The notes under the pieces: generated by a model
What the model was told of the DNA's origin: nothing
Seen by the model: only the letters and a program-made list of their open reading frames with translations
The model's database searches: none
Part shown: positions 44,345-57,164 of the stretch, piece by piece
How the letters are laid out: each line of letters opens with the position of its first letter
Position numbering within the stretch: position 1 is the first letter of the stretch
Position numbers and translations under genes: made by a program
Origin: Glandiceps talaboti
Lineage: Eukaryota > Hemichordata > Enteropneusta > Spengelidae
Reading direction: 5' to 3'
DNA: 64,000 nt
Assembly (NCBI RefSeq): GCF_964340395.1
Contig: NC_135567.1
Location: 6,369,899 to 6,433,898, forward strand

Positions 44345-47300
44345 ATTCAGCCCTATTTGAATGAATACCACACAAACTGTATCCATATCCTGTACTGGAA
44401 CACAGTATCCAGTATTGTATTCAGCCCTATTTGAGTGAATACCACACAAACTGTATCCATATCCTGTACTGGAACACAGTATCCAGTATTGTATTCAGCC
44501 CTATTTGAGTGAATACCACATAAACTGTATCCATATCCTGTACTGGAACACAGTATCCAGTATTGTATCCAGCCCTATTTGAGTGAATACCACATAAACT
44601 GTATCCATATCCTGTACTGGAACACAGTATCCAGTATTGTATTCAGCCCTAGTTGAGTGAATACCACACAAACTGTATCCATATCCTGTACTGGAACACA
44701 GTATCCAGTATTGTATCCAGCCCTATTTGAGTGAATACCACACAAACTGTATTCATATCCTGTATTGGAACACAGTATCCAGTATTGTATTCAGCCCTAT
44801 TTGAGTGAATACCACACAAACTGTATCCATATCCTGTACTGGAACACAGTATCCAGTATTGTATTCAGCCCTATTTGAGTGAATACCACACAAACTGTAT
44901 CCATATCCTGTATTGGAACACAGTATCCAGTATTGTATCCAGCCCTATTTGAATGAATACCACATAAACTGTATCCATATCCTGTACTGGAACACAGTAT
45001 CCAGTATTGTATTCAGCCCTATTTGAGTGAATACCACACAAACTGTATCCATATCCTGTATTGGAACACAGTATCCAGTATTGTATTCAGCCCTATTTGA
45101 GTGAATACCACACAAACTGTATCCATATCATGTATTGGAACACAGTATCCAGTATTGTATTCAGCCCTATTTGAGTGAATACCACACAAACTGTATCCAT
45201 ATCCTGTACTGGAACACAGTATCCAGTATTGTATTCAGCCCTATTTGAGTGAATACCACATAAACTGTATCCATATCCTGTACTGGAACACAGTATCCAG
45301 TATTGTATTCAGCCCTATTTGAGTGGATACCACATAAACTGTATCCATATCCTGTACTGGAACACAGTATCCAGTATTGTATTCAGCCCTATTTGAGTGA
45401 AAACCACATAAACTGTATCCATATCCTGTATTGGAACACAGTATCCAGTATTGTATTCAGCCCTATAATGAGTGAATACCACACAAACTGTATCCATATC
45501 CTGTACTGGAACACAGTATCCAGTATTGTATTCAGCCCTATTTGAGTGGATACCACATAAACTGTATCCATATCCTGTACTGGAACATAGTTTCCAGTAT
45601 TGTATTCAGCCCTATTTGAGTGAATACCACACAAACTGTATCCATATCCTGTACTGGAACACAGTATCCAGTATTGTATTCAGCCCTATTTGAGTGGATA
45701 CCACATAAACTGTATCCATATCCTGTACTGGAACACAGTTTCCAGTATTGTATTCAGCCCTATTTGAGTGAATACCACATAAACTGTATCCATATCCTGT
45801 ACTGGAACACAGTTTCCAGTATTGTATTCAGCCCTATTTGAGTGAATACCACATAAACTGTATCCATATCCTGTACTGGAACACAGTTTCCAGTATTGTA
45901 TTCAGCCCTATTTGAGTGAATACCACATAAACTGTATCCATATCCTGTACTGGAACACAGTTTCCAGTATTGTATTCAGCCCTATTTGAGTGAATACCAG
46001 ACAAACTGTATCCATATCCTGTATTGGAACACAGTATCCAGTATTGTATTCAGCCTTATTTGAGTGAATACCACACAAACTGTATCCATATCCTGTACTG
46101 GAACACAGTATCCAGTATTGTATCCAGCCCTATTTGAGTGAATACCACACAAACTGTATCCATATCCTGTATTGGAACACAGTATCCAGTATTGTATTCA
46201 GCCCTATTTGAGTGAATACCACACAAACTGTATCCATATCCTGTATTGGAACACAGTATCCAGTATTGTATTCAGCCCTATTTGAGTGGATACCACACAA
46301 ACTGTATCCATATCCTGTACTGGAACACAGTATCCAGTATTGTATTCAGCCCTATTTGAGTGGATACCACACAAACTGTATCCATATCCTGTACTGGAAC
46401 ACAGTATCCAGTATTGTATCCAGCCCTATTTGAGTGAATACCACACAAACTGTATCCATATCCTGTACTGGAACACAGTATCCAGTATTGTATTCAGCCC
46501 TATTTGAGTGGATACCACATAAACTGTATCCATATCCTGTACTGGAACACAGTATCCAGTATTGTATCCAGCCCTATTTGAGTGAATACCACACAAACTG
46601 TATCCATATCCTGTACTGGAACACAGTATCCAGTATTGTATTCAGCCCTATTTGAGTGGATACCACACAAACTGTATCCATATCCTGTATTGGAACACAG
46701 TATCCAGTATTGTATTCAGCCCTATTTGAGTGGATACCACACAAACTGTATCCATATCCTGTACTGGAACACAGTTTCCAGTATTGTATTCAGCCCTATT
46801 TGAGTGAATACCACATAAACTGTATCCATATCCTGTACTGGAACACAGTATCCAGTATTGTATTCAGCCCTATTTGAGTGAATACCATACAAACTGTATC
46901 CATATCCTGTACTGGAACACAGTATCCAGTATTGTATCCAGCCCTATTTGAGTGGATACCACACAAACTGTATCCATATCCTGTACTGGAACACAGTATC
47001 CAGTATTGTATTCAGCCCTATTTGAGTGAATACCACACAAACTGTATCCATATCATGTACTGGAACACAGTATCCAGTATTGTATTCAGCCCTATTTGAG
47101 TGAAAACCACATAAACTGTATCCATATCCTGTACTGGAACACAGTATCCAGTATTGTATTCAGCCCTATTTGAGTGAAAACCACATAAACTGTATCCATA
47201 TCCTGTACTGGAACACAGTATCCAGTATTGTATTCAGCCCTATTTGAATGAATACCACACAAACTGTATCCATATCCTGTACTGGAACACAGTATCCAGT

Positions 47301-47601
47301 ATTGTATTCAGCCCTATTTGAGTGAATACCACATAAACTGTATCCATATCCTGTACTGGAACACAGTATCCAGTATTGTATCCAGCCCTATTTGAGTGAA
47401 TACCACATAAACTGTATCCATATCATGTATTGGAACACAGTATCCAGTATTGTATCCAGCCCTATTTGAGTGAATACCACATAAACTGTATCCATATCCT
47501 GTACTGGAACACAGTATCCAGTATTGTATTCAGCCCTATTTGAGTGGATACCACACAAACTGTATCCATATCCTGTACTGGAACACAGTATCCAGTAGTG
47601 T
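44345..47601. repeat. 74-bp minisatellite, ~44 copies
   Basis: Units begin ATTCAGCCCTATTTGAGTGA, continue ATACCACACAAACTGTATCC and ATATCCTGTACTGGAACACA, and end GTATCCAGTATTGT. Variation is confined to a few positions (CACACAAA/CACATAAA, TACTGG/TATTGG, GTATCC/GTTTCC, TTCAG/TCCAG, GAATACC/GGATACC/GAAAACC). One unit near 45466 has an inserted base. Each unit holds the inverted repeat TACTGGA - ACACAGTA - TCCAGTA. Frames of 73 codons recur every 222 bp and are artefacts. Confidence 0.98.
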
Positions 47602-48179
47602 ACTCCACGTTGAATTCTGGTGGAAATTGCACTGGAATTATTTAGGCTAGCTTCTATAACTGTATTCTGATGTTCCATCTCTATTGGAATACACTGCCTT
47701 TAATATACATGGATTCTGGTAGTCTCCATTATGTATTGTGAAGAATTCTACTGGATACTACCAGTATCCGTAATAGTATAAACCTCAATACACTATGTAT
47801 GTATACTGGGCCAATTCACAAAGTGTAAGAATGAACAAATTTGAGACCTTGACCTTTGACCTTGAGGGTCAAGCATTAAATCAAGCCAATTTGTCTATCA
47901 CAGACACATTGTATTTTCTGAGGGTTGTGTCTTCAACGAAGACTAAAAGATAGTTTGCATTGGATAATATGGGGGTAGACAAAGTGATATGAGCTCCAAA
48001 AATAATGTTTGTGTATAGTTCTTTTCTTCAAGATTACTTGTAAACATGCTTTAAAAGAAATTGGCAATATGTAAATACCTAAATGTGTATATGATAGGCA
48101 GGACTTGTCTTGACTTTGATAATTGACCCTGAAGGTGATTGCGATAAATGAATTGTCTTTTTAATTAAGATAGTCCTAA
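47602..48179. other. Spacer with a nuclear-receptor-like motif and old repeat
   Basis: GACCTTGACCTTTGACCTTG near 47848 resembles the repeat seen at 59.6-60.5 kb. GATAATTGACC at 48118-48128 also recurs at 60260. No gene recognised. Confidence 0.45.
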
Positions 48180-48393
48180 CATTAACAATACCATTGTGAT
48201 ACTATCATAGGCCATTAACAATACCATTGTGATACTATCATAGACCATTAACAATACCATTGTGATACTATCATAGACCATTAACAATACCATTGTGATA
48301 CTATCATAGACCATTAACAATACCATTGTGATACTATCATAGGCCATTAACAATACCATTGTGATACTATCATAGGCCATTAACAATATACTT
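48180..48393. repeat. 33-bp tandem repeat, ~6.5 copies
   Basis: Units read CATTAACAATACCATTGTGA then TACTATCATAGAC, with G/A alternation near the unit end. On the minus strand the array is open and encodes an 11-residue period (MVYDSITMVLL). It lies 170 bp from the ankyrin exon, in what would be its downstream intron. Confidence 0.95.
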
Positions 48394-48566
48394 ATCGGAT
48401 TTAGCGCTATGGCAAGGTGGTCATCCTATGAAAACATGTGAGTATTTACCTTATCAAATAAAAAAGTTATAGTCAAACACATTAAATGATAACACATTGG
48501 AATGGTTGACATGTACACATCATATAATCGATAAATAAGATATTAGCTAATCAAAACTCAACCTAC

Positions 48567-48665
48567 TTCTCCAACTGCATCTATTTTGGCACCAGCTTCC
48601 AGCAACAATTTACAGATATCAAAATGTCCACTGTTAGCGGCATAATGTAGACTTGTCCTCCCGTA
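48567..48665 (-). CDS. Ankyrin-repeat exon (one 33-residue repeat)
   Basis: Minus-strand translation gives YGRTSLHYAANSGHFDICKL, then LLEAGAKIDAVGE, a complete 33-residue ankyrin repeat. The acceptor is TTTAATTACAG and the donor GTAGGT; both borders are phase 0. It is clearly related to, but more diverged from, the exons at 18796 and 61594. The intron downstream also shares weak similarity with theirs (GATAAATAAGATATTAG). It keeps the canonical ALHYAA-type box better than the other two. Inference: exon of the same or a sister ankyrin-repeat gene. Confidence 0.8.
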
Positions 48666-48744
48666 CTGTAATTAAATAATTCAATACATATTACTCTTTC
48701 TGTTATAATAATGTATCATATCAATAATTACGATTGTAATCTTA

Positions 48745-49065
48745 TTGTGTAAATAAATGATACATTTTTTGAATGTTTATTCATTTGTCTATTAATCCCT
48801 CTTGTTATCAGTGTGAAATACACCACTTTTTAGCTGTTGCTATGGGCGTGGTCATGGTTGCTAGGGATATTTGCATATATTTTTTGAATGTTTATTCAAT
48901 TGCCTATTAATCCCTGTTATCATTACAACATCAGTGATCATTTGGCTGTTGCCATGGGCGGGGTCTTGTTGCTGGGCATATTTGCATACATTTTTCAACC
49001 GTTTGGCTGTTTCTAAGGGCGTGATCATGGTTGCTAGGGATATTTGGATACTGTCTATTAACTTC
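48745..49065 (+). repeat. Element-family 5'-array fragment
   Basis: Three units with TTGCTATGGGCGTGG / TTGCCATGGGCGGGG / TTTCTAAGGGCGTGA. Neither 5' nor 3' end is present. Confidence 0.7.
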
Positions 49066-49459
49066 TATGCATCATAGCATGTATTTATTATTTTAGTTTA
49101 GTTTAGTTTAGTTTAGTTTAGTTCAGTTCAGTTCAGTAAAAAAACAATATCGACAGTTTGTGTACGACTGAGATGATAAATCCATTCCTACTTGGTATAC
49201 ATTGCATAGCACACCATTTGGTGCTATGTACAAGTCAGGTCGCCGAGAAAGTGCCGTATCTGAGGAAATACCAGCAAAGTCTCACTGATATATACTATCA
49301 CTTTTCAAGATTAGCCGTACACACTGAAACAGTGAAATAAATACAAGTTATCCTCAATGATCCCTGTCTGAAATACAAAGAAGTTCATGAAGTACGGTGG
49401 TTCTCCTTCTACTCTGCCCTTGAAACTATATATCACACGTATGGATCGCTCGTTACGTT
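49066..49459 (+). pseudogene. hAT-type transposase fragment, truncated copy
   Basis: It begins with CTTCTATGCATCATAGCATG and a (TTTAG)n tract (49095-49136), both also present before the longer copy at 51178. Coding-like sequence includes HCIAHHLVLCTSQ, VPYLRKYQQSLTDIYYHF and, in another frame, a decayed version of the KYKEVHEVRWFSFY region. There is a TAA within the frame after the TVK codons near 49337. Homology to the long copy ends abruptly at GGATCGCTCGTT (49455), where an element-family 3' tail begins. Confidence 0.75.
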
Positions 49460-49505
49460 GCCAGGCCTATAGCACTACTGAACCTTATCAGTTCAGTGCT
49501 AAACA
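49460..49505 (+). repeat. Element-family 3' hairpin fused to the hAT remnant
   Basis: GCCAGGCCTATAGCACTACT continues into GAACCTTATCAGTTCAGTGC, the family end motif with a shortened right arm. It directly joins the broken transposase. Confidence 0.75.
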
Positions 49506-50469
49506 TTGATATGTTATTTAGAATCAACAAAGGAATCATGGTATATATTATACAGCTGGTATATGAATGAGTATCAAATGATCAGTGGAAAAATGTTGAT
49601 GTGGTTTATTACTATTACACTATATGTATCATAACACAGATACTTATGAACAGTCACTACTACAAAGACAATGGCAAGTACATTGAAGACTTATTTTAAG
49701 ACATTTGCATTGTCCACTCTGTTCCTTTCTATGTAGGATAAGCATTACCTTCTTTGGAGAAAGACAATCCAGTGCGCTACCCTTCAGGGTCAAAGTTGAA
49801 TTGTCTGCATGACTATGATAGAGACATGCCTGACTGAGTGTACAATCATACAGCAGGACTACAAATTGATATATGTGTTGCATCCAGTCATAGCTGTTAT
49901 GTCATTATATAGTCTCTAGCTAAATCATCTGGTGTTACACTTAATCAAGAAATGAAACTCTTTATATTGTGAAATTAGCTGTAATGACAATCAATTATCT
50001 GACATCCCTTGAGACATAGTTGTGCCATTCTATAGTTTCCCTTCCAAGATGCAAAATATAGCGTGGTGTAAACATTGGGTCTTTTTTGATAATTACATCT
50101 ACACCAGATTTGATGTAAATGTATAGTTTGACCAACTGCAAACATTAAAACTATTATCTTTTCCCAAGATGGTTGTGATGTATATTTAAGTCTTTCACAT
50201 TAGATCTATGAAATAACTGTACAATGTAAAACCACATTGGGTATAGGAATGGTGATCACAGTCTCGTTATCATTATTTGGTATGAAGGCAGTTCCATAAA
50301 TTAAAAATAGTGTCAATAAAATATTTTGTAGGACAACTAATCAAATATATATATGGTTCAATTTGCATACATTAATCAAAGAAATTGAAAGTATTGCTGG
50401 ATAGCACATAATGAAATGTTGAAATTAATTACCAAGCCTGTATGTGTAACCACCGTAAATACAGAATAA
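49506..50469. other. No gene; 49555-49735 duplicates 9195-9400
   Basis: AT-rich sequence. Apart from the duplicated segment nothing is recognised. Confidence 0.45.
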
Positions 50470-50700
50470 AAAACAGGAAATCGAATCTGACTGACTAACA
50501 ATCAACTCTACAGCCGTGCCATAGAGCATAGGGTATATGACAACACCCATGATGAAACATGGAAGTCATTAACTTGACGACCATTGGAAATAAAATTATG
50601 TATCGGTCAAGGGATTCTGCTTCAGAATTGTTTTTGTCCAAAAAAACCCGCTCAGATTTTATGATTTACATACCACTGACACCATTTTGACAAGTTCAGT
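50470..50700. other. Paralogous empty site of the LINE insertion
   Basis: ACATGGAAGTCATTAA joins CTTGACGACCATTGGAAAT without interruption at 50578/50579. The two halves match 29283-29379 and 30690-30800 on either side of the LINE. Confidence 0.88.
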
Positions 50701-51045
50701 TATGAACAAATGAGCATCAAATCCTGGCAGGCTAGTAGGTTATTTAGCCAAACATAATTACATTAAGTTTATTTTTTTCATGTTTTATTGTAAAGATAGG
50801 AGAAATATATGTTTGAAATTGACTACAAACTGACTATCCAGATTAAAACTAATTTAACAATATATCTATCAGATTAAGCACTCTGGTAGATAACTAACTT
50901 TTAGAGAATTGTATGCAATCATTAAAAAGTCTATAAAATATGGGAGACCGGTTAGGACAGCAATTGTGACTTGGAAACTGTGGCTCGTAAAACTGTGACA
51001 TCTTGACCATGAATCCATTCTTGCAAGCCAGAGTTATTATTTCTA
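50701..51045. other. AT-rich spacer, nothing recognised
   Basis: No supported features. Confidence 0.4.
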
Positions 51046-51151
51046 TGTGGGAGGCTCGTTAAGAACGTTGCCGTAAAACAGACCGTGGTTTGCGACGATG
51101 TGGGAGGCTAGTTAAGAACGTTGCCGTAAAACAGACCATGGTTTGCGACGA
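51046..51151. repeat. Two tandem copies of a 53-bp unit
   Basis: TGTGGGAGGCTCGTTAAGAA ... GTTTGCGACGA repeats once with three substitutions. It lies just upstream of the hAT remnant. Confidence 0.9.
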
Positions 51152-51177
51152 TGCCATGAATCATGATAATGTCTAAC

Positions 51178-52435
51178 TTCTATGCATCATAGCATGGATT
51201 TATTATTTTAGTTTAGTTTAGTTTAGTTTAGTTCAGTAAAAAAAACTATATCGACAGTTTGTGTACGACTGAGACGCGAGATAAATCCATTCCTACTTGG
51301 TATACATTACATAGCACACCGTTTGGCACTATGTATAAGTCAGGCTGCCGAGAAAGTGCCGTATCTGAGGAAATACCAACAAAGTCTCACTGATATATAC
51401 TATCACTTTTCAAGATCAGCCGTACGCACTGAAAAAGTGAAATCAATACAAGTTATCCTCATCGATCCCTGTCTGAAATACAAAGAAGTTCATGAAGTAC
51501 GGTGGTTCTCGTTCTACTCTGCCCTTGAAACTATATATCACACGTATGGATCTCTCGTCAGGTATTTCGAAGAACAAGCTGAGAAATTACCTACCGCAAA
51601 AGGTTTGGCAAAGACTATGCATCAGTATGAATTCGTTGCTACAACGCACCTACTCATGGATGTAATTCCTGTCCTTACTCACCTCAGTATGGTATATTTC
51701 AAGCATCAGACATTGATATAGCGATCATACAAGCCTCACTACAAACTACGACTATGCAGTTGGAAGGATTAGCTACAGATAACGGAAAATTTCTCTCCGA
51801 TCTTGAGAAAATGAAGGAAACTGACAACAAGTACGTCGTTAGTGGTCATGACATCAAAACAGCACCTAATGCAATAAACCACTTCACTAACATTAGGCGT
51901 GACTTTATTCAGAACATCCTAGATAACCTAAGTGAGAGATTTCCTTGACAATCAACCGAGTTAATAAATGCATTCGCTGTTCTATAGCCATGCGGCCGCT
52001 ATCATTTCTGTCCAAAGATGAACTTACTGAATATGGAAACCAAGAAATCGGAGTATTTACTTAGTAAACCACTTCGGGGAAGCTAAAACACGCGGCGATG
52101 ATACAGTTGTAGATCTCACAGTGGATCCAGCGTGTGTAATGCGTGAATTTGCAACCGCCAAAGAACTCGTGTTGTCAAAGTTATACCCACGCGATAAGAT
52201 GGCTACATTGTGGAAACTGATGTATATTTTTCATAGAGACCAGTTTCCGAACTTGGTAAAGCTTATATTGCCTATCCAAACAGCAGATTGTGAACGCGGG
52301 TTTTCCATTCAGAATAAGATCAAAACAAACATTCAAAATAGACTTGAACCTGATAGACTGGATGTCTTATCACTGATCTCAGCTGAGGGACCACCGATTG
52401 ATATATTCCCATTTGAGGAGGCTCATAAAGAATAG
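51178..52435 (+). pseudogene. hAT-superfamily transposase remnant (ZNF862/KIAA1586-like)
   Basis: This plus-strand stretch encodes the C-terminal two thirds of a hAT-type transposase of the sort seen in ZNF862- and KIAA1586-like genes. In order: AAEKVPYLRKYQQSLTDIYY (51343), KYKEVHEVRWFSFYSALETI (51478), a helical middle in 51323-51721, then in another frame LATDNGKFLSDLEKMKET (51766) and HFTNIRRDFIQNIL. After further breaks comes the dimerisation region ILPIQTADCERGFSIQNKIK and NRLEPDRLDVL (52268-52362). Stops near 51719, 51948 and in 51950-52110 inactivate it. The N-terminal zinc-finger part and the terminal inverted repeats were not found. The catalytic acidic residues cannot be located with confidence. 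Confidence 0.85.
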
Positions 52436-54404
52436 AAAACAGCAAAACAAAGACGCATAGAACAAATAAAATAAAATAGTGACTTTTTGTGTATGGTCTA
52501 TGCTTTACTGTGGATAATTCACAAAGATAATCAGTCAGCAATTGTTTTAACAATTAAACAGACATCACGTTGGAGAGAGATATGTTTATCAAAAGTCAGT
52601 GATACAATTATCAAAGTAACCATTATGAAGTCATGAACTCATCAAGTCTTGAACAGTACATTGACAATGATTGACAGTAACAATGAACAACAGTTAGTCA
52701 GCTGTAGTTATAGAAAATATGACTCCACTCTAATCAGTTTTCACATTTGCATGTAAACACTGAAACAAGATTGGTGCAGGATTAAACTTACCTGTAATTG
52801 TGTTATATATGAGTGTTTTATTGAGTTTGTTATAGACTAGTACATTTGGTGTAATGATAAATTTTGTGATGTCCCACAAAAAAAATAAGATGACCCAGAA
52901 AAATGAAAGTCTCGGGACACAATGTCCCACTCTGAGAAAAAGCTGGCTGCAACACTGCTGCTACTAGAAAAAATGTCTTGGCAGGGAAATGATGCACAAG
53001 TTCAAGTGTACAGTTCAACCTGCTAGTACCTCTCCAACACGGACACTTGTCAAATCATGACAAACATTTTCAAACACATATCAGGGACCAGTCAGTTTCA
53101 TTGGTCTGTGGTACATATATATATTTGTTCTTGTCTCACTTTCTTTCAGATTTTTTTTAAATATTACTTCATGTAAGGGTTCAAACATAACCTACATAAA
53201 TTATACAAATACATGTTTTACCTAGCTACCACACTAGTTACAGAACATGTCATGTAAATGTTTGGCTGTTTCACAATCAGTGCTTCACTTATCTTGCACT
53301 TTGGGGCAAAAGTGAACTTGAAGGTTTTGTAATTGGTAATCTTCATACTATTAGATAGTTTATAAAAGAACTTAATCTAAATTGTTCTAGTCTCTTCAGT
53401 ATGAATTTGTCAGAAGGGATGAATATAATTCCTATTTCGGACACTACATGTATCGACACTACAAAATAACCAAATTCAAGTTTCTATTGTACACTAGGTA
53501 TGACCTCCTAAAGTTCTCTATCATATCAGTGACTTTACTATATATGCAATATCAATGCCCCTATACCAATGTTACAGGCCCATTTTTATAACATGGAAAA
53601 CTTATTTAAAAAGGTTATATTTACTTTAGCTTTTCGATGCTTGGCAATATATATCTCAGAGGCTATGAATAACCTAAAAATTACCTAAATAGAAACAAAA
53701 AACTCCAGATCTGCCAGGGGTGAAACCCCTTGGACTATCTCACCCCGGAGGCCACTCATTCGTTAAACCAACAATAATATTCACCAAAATTGGTAAAAAA
53801 AACTTCAAAGGCCTCTGGAGGGAGACCCCCTAGGACCCCCATAAGAGGTAGACATGTCCCATTCTCAAATCAAAGTTCTTTCCTCCACCTCTTACTGTCA
53901 AGATGCTATGAAAACTTTATTTTAAAAATGTTTCAACCTTATGTAGTTGCTTTTTACATGTTAGAACTGTCTTGTAAAGCTTGTAAATTATTGTCTGAGT
54001 TCACTAATCAAGTTTCCGAATTGCATTTTCTGTGTGTCATCATGGCATAAAAACTGTCAATGATGTTTATATTTAATTGAAAATCAAACATGTATTGAAA
54101 TATGTAGTTTTCTAAATATAATCTGTGTGTGATAGACCAGCATCTTTTTACTCTCTTTATTACCCTGTGCGAAAACCAAACAGAAAATTGTGGCAACAAA
54201 AATAGGAGTTCAACATAGGCGTCAAAAAAAAATTCGGATATCTCAAAGAAGGAAAGAAAAATAAAAGTTGCCAGTATAGGCGAAGGAGAAAAAATAATAA
54301 TTCACAGGCAAGCAGGTGAAAAAAAATGACTCCACCAATCTTCCAAGCCCCCCCCCCCCCCAGGATATCAAATGGTCTACCCTTTAGTAAAGATTTTTTG
54401 AACT
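52436..54404. other. No gene recognised
   Basis: Mostly AT-rich. A short repeat-like stretch CCTCTGGAGGGAGACCCCCT lies at 53812, and poly-C at about 54349-54361. Frames here lack coding character. Confidence 0.45.
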
Positions 54405-54540
54405 TGAGATTAACTAATTTGATGTAACTTGATTGGTTATGAAGATTGCAGTCAGGATCCTACATTTGACTCAAGCTCAGTGTATATTAAAGCTCAGTGT
54501 ATATTTCATTCCCGATACTTACCAACAAAAGTTTGTAACA
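54405..54540 (+). repeat. Unexpanded two-unit counterpart of the 17-bp minisatellite
   Basis: ATGAAGATTGCAGTCAGGAT leads into TCAAGCTCAGTGTATATTAA and AGCTCAGTGTATATTTCATT, then CCCGATACTTACCAACAAAA. Both flanks match those of 1857-5446, but only about two units are present. Confidence 0.9.
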
Positions 54541-54834
54541 TCAAAACAGAATCTTTATCTAATGAAACACTTACAATACATTTAAAGAAATAATTTCAAA
54601 TGAGTCATGGTTGTAATTCAAAGCTTTTTTTTGAAATTGTTTCATGTTACTCCTGATATTTTGTTAATCCTGATATTTTGTTAATCCTGTGATTTATGCA
54701 TTGGTTAAACCTGTGTTTTATTATCTATATACATTATTTTATATAAAACAAAACTAATCTATCAGATCTATCCTGAAAATTAGGATAATATATAATATCT
54801 GGCAATTATTTTAAAATCCAATATTCGTATAAAG
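54541..54834. other. AT-rich spacer
   Basis: Short duplicated phrase CCTGATATTTTGTTAAT near 54651 and 54669; nothing else. Confidence 0.4.
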
Positions 54835-55165
54835 ATGTTTTGGATTTAAAGACTGTTGACCAAAAAGATACATTTTAGCCCTAATTTGCATATTACTGAT
54901 GGAATCATCATGTTGTGAACAATTCTTAATCTAAACACCTATAAGAATGTTCCCTCCAATATTTAGACATATCTGCCTAGTAGTTTGTGAGTTTAAGTTT
55001 ATTGACCAAAAATCACATTTTTTTTACCCAAATCACAGTCACTGTGGTGATGTGATCATTTTGACTTGATCAATTTCCAAACTAGACACCCAAGGTAATA
55101 TACCCACCAAATATCATGGCAATCAGTCCAGCGATTTTTGACTTTAAGTTGTTTACACACACACG

Positions 55166-55199
<34 letters not shown>

Positions 55200-55265
55200 C
55201 ACACACACACATTTAAATAGTGATGCCTATAGCACTATTGAACCTTATCAGTTCAGTTGTGCTAA
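54835..55265 (+). mobile_element. Microsatellite-cored element, 3' half with hairpin
   Basis: Two ~147-bp 3' units, (CA)n at 55155-55210 and the hairpin TAGCACTATTGAAC - CTTATCA - GTTCAGTTGTGCTA at 55230-55264. Nearly identical over its end to 17700-18024. Confidence 0.8.
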
Positions 55266-55700
55266 AAGATCTAATGAGTGTTCTTTAGCACTTGAGCAGA
55301 TTGTTTTAAATTTTGATTAATCATTCTCTTTATTTCAATTGGTAGAGAAGTAACAAAGAGTATTGAATTCAAAGGAAGACATAAATTGTTGGGAAGAGGT
55401 TGGCTCAGATAGGATGTCAAAAGGAGATGGCAAGACATGTGGTGTCAGTATCATCAATGTGTATTAATCACGATGGAGAATCTACCTGTAGGTGTTTGTT
55501 AAATTAACCAAAACTTTGGATGAAAGACTTAATAAAAAGGACTATAATAATAAATCACAACAGACACAATTGTTGAAAGGTTTGTCTCTGACAGAGTGTG
55601 ATCTAAAAGCGTTGACTAGGACTACATGAAAGATATCGTATCCCTGTATTGACAGATAATACTAATACCTACACCCTAAGAACACAACAGGTTGAATATA
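55266..55700. repeat. Segmental duplicate (module part 1) without pentanucleotide array
   Basis: It aligns with 13370-13990 on both sides of the array. Here the two sides are joined by AAAAAGGACTATAATAATAA. Confidence 0.8.
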
Positions 55701-57164
55701 CCATATTGGACTGTTCTAATTTAACTTGTTTCATCAGTGGTTTAGTCTAGTTCCTATACAGTATCGTTATGATTTATACCTTCACTCGCAGTATAGTCAA
55801 AGCTCTGATGAAAGGTGTTAATTATGGCTCAACCTCATTGTGAGTAAAACATGAACAGCACATACCACTAGTAATAAAGGGGTGTCATCACTGCTCATTA
55901 AATATTAATTTGGTACAGCTGTTTTTACAAAATCCAATGTCCAACCAGGACTCCACCACAGGTATGTTTAAACTAAATCATGTGGGGATGCAACAACATA
56001 ATCATATTTAGATGAATGCTGTATGAGGGAGCACAGGAATGTGTGCTGATTGAGGGACTTTGACCAGACTGTGGTTAGGGTTAGAAACCATAGTTTGGCA
56101 TCCAGACTATCACTGGGTTTGACTCCACAATTTTCCTTTCAATTAGTTTTGCTTTTTAATACTATATACAATGGGATCTAATTATTAATATCATCCATAT
56201 CCAGTGTAAAATAACACCACTTTAATTGGAAGGTTAGCATGTGGACCTTCTAACAGTAGTCCATTTGTAAACAATGCTGTCACAGCTAACAGTGTAATGA
56301 GATTGTCCCAACTGTAATTATCAATAACTGTAAGTGAGATATCCTTGTCTTATTACATATGTGTTTAATAACTGGTGTTTCATGACAATTGAACCTTTTA
56401 CTTCACACTGACAACACTATTTACAGACTTATTGCATTTAGAGATACCTCACTGGGATGCTAATTAAAATAGATGTAACTGGTGCATTTGTACACTTGAT
56501 ATGGGATGTCATAAACGATTGTGACTAGCAGTGAAAAACTTTGGTCTGATGTTAAGTTTTGTAATTTCTGAAAATATTTGAAATTAAAGACAAGTCGCAT
56601 AGAAGTCATGTTGAGATTGTAGGAACATACAAAATTGTTTCATCATTATTTGGGGAAAAAGATTGTTTTTTGAAGTTAACCAAAGTTAAACTTATTGAAT
56701 TAAAGGTTGTTCATTAAACTGACATTGATCTTTTGGCTTCTAAGAATATCTATATCTTAGCATGTATTCAAATTTTAATTATGACAACATGATTAGCAAA
56801 TGTGGATAACAATCTGAGGCTACGTTTTCCCTGTGAATGGACTAGAAAAGCTGTGTAAATGGCAAAAATACAAACTTGTGCTGTTCTGTTTGCTGATAAT
56901 ATGTAGGGGTGAGGTTTTGAAATCATTACGCAAAAAATCTAGAATATAACCTTGATAGAAAAATATATAAAAATAACTTGTCAATTGCATTGCCACTTGT
57001 AGTATTACTAATATTATAGTATTGATATGTGTAAAACAAACAGTCTTTGAACTCAGCTAACCCTTGTTTATCAGAAATAATTGCACACAGGAATCATTGA
57101 GTTTTATTGTAACACACCATATAACTATGTGCCAATCATTCAGTTTAGGGAGGTTATGATATTT
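55701..57164. other. No gene or repeat recognised
   Basis: AT-rich. No splice-bounded coding stretch seen. Confidence 0.45.

Noticed and set aside
45303-47099. Recurring 73-codon frames
   Set aside because: They repeat every 222 bp because 3 x 74 bp restores the frame; each ends in the same repeat-derived stop.
49095-49137. (TTTAG)n as telomeric repeat
   Set aside because: Pentanucleotide without the GGG of TTAGGG, short, and repeated at the start of two transposon remnants.
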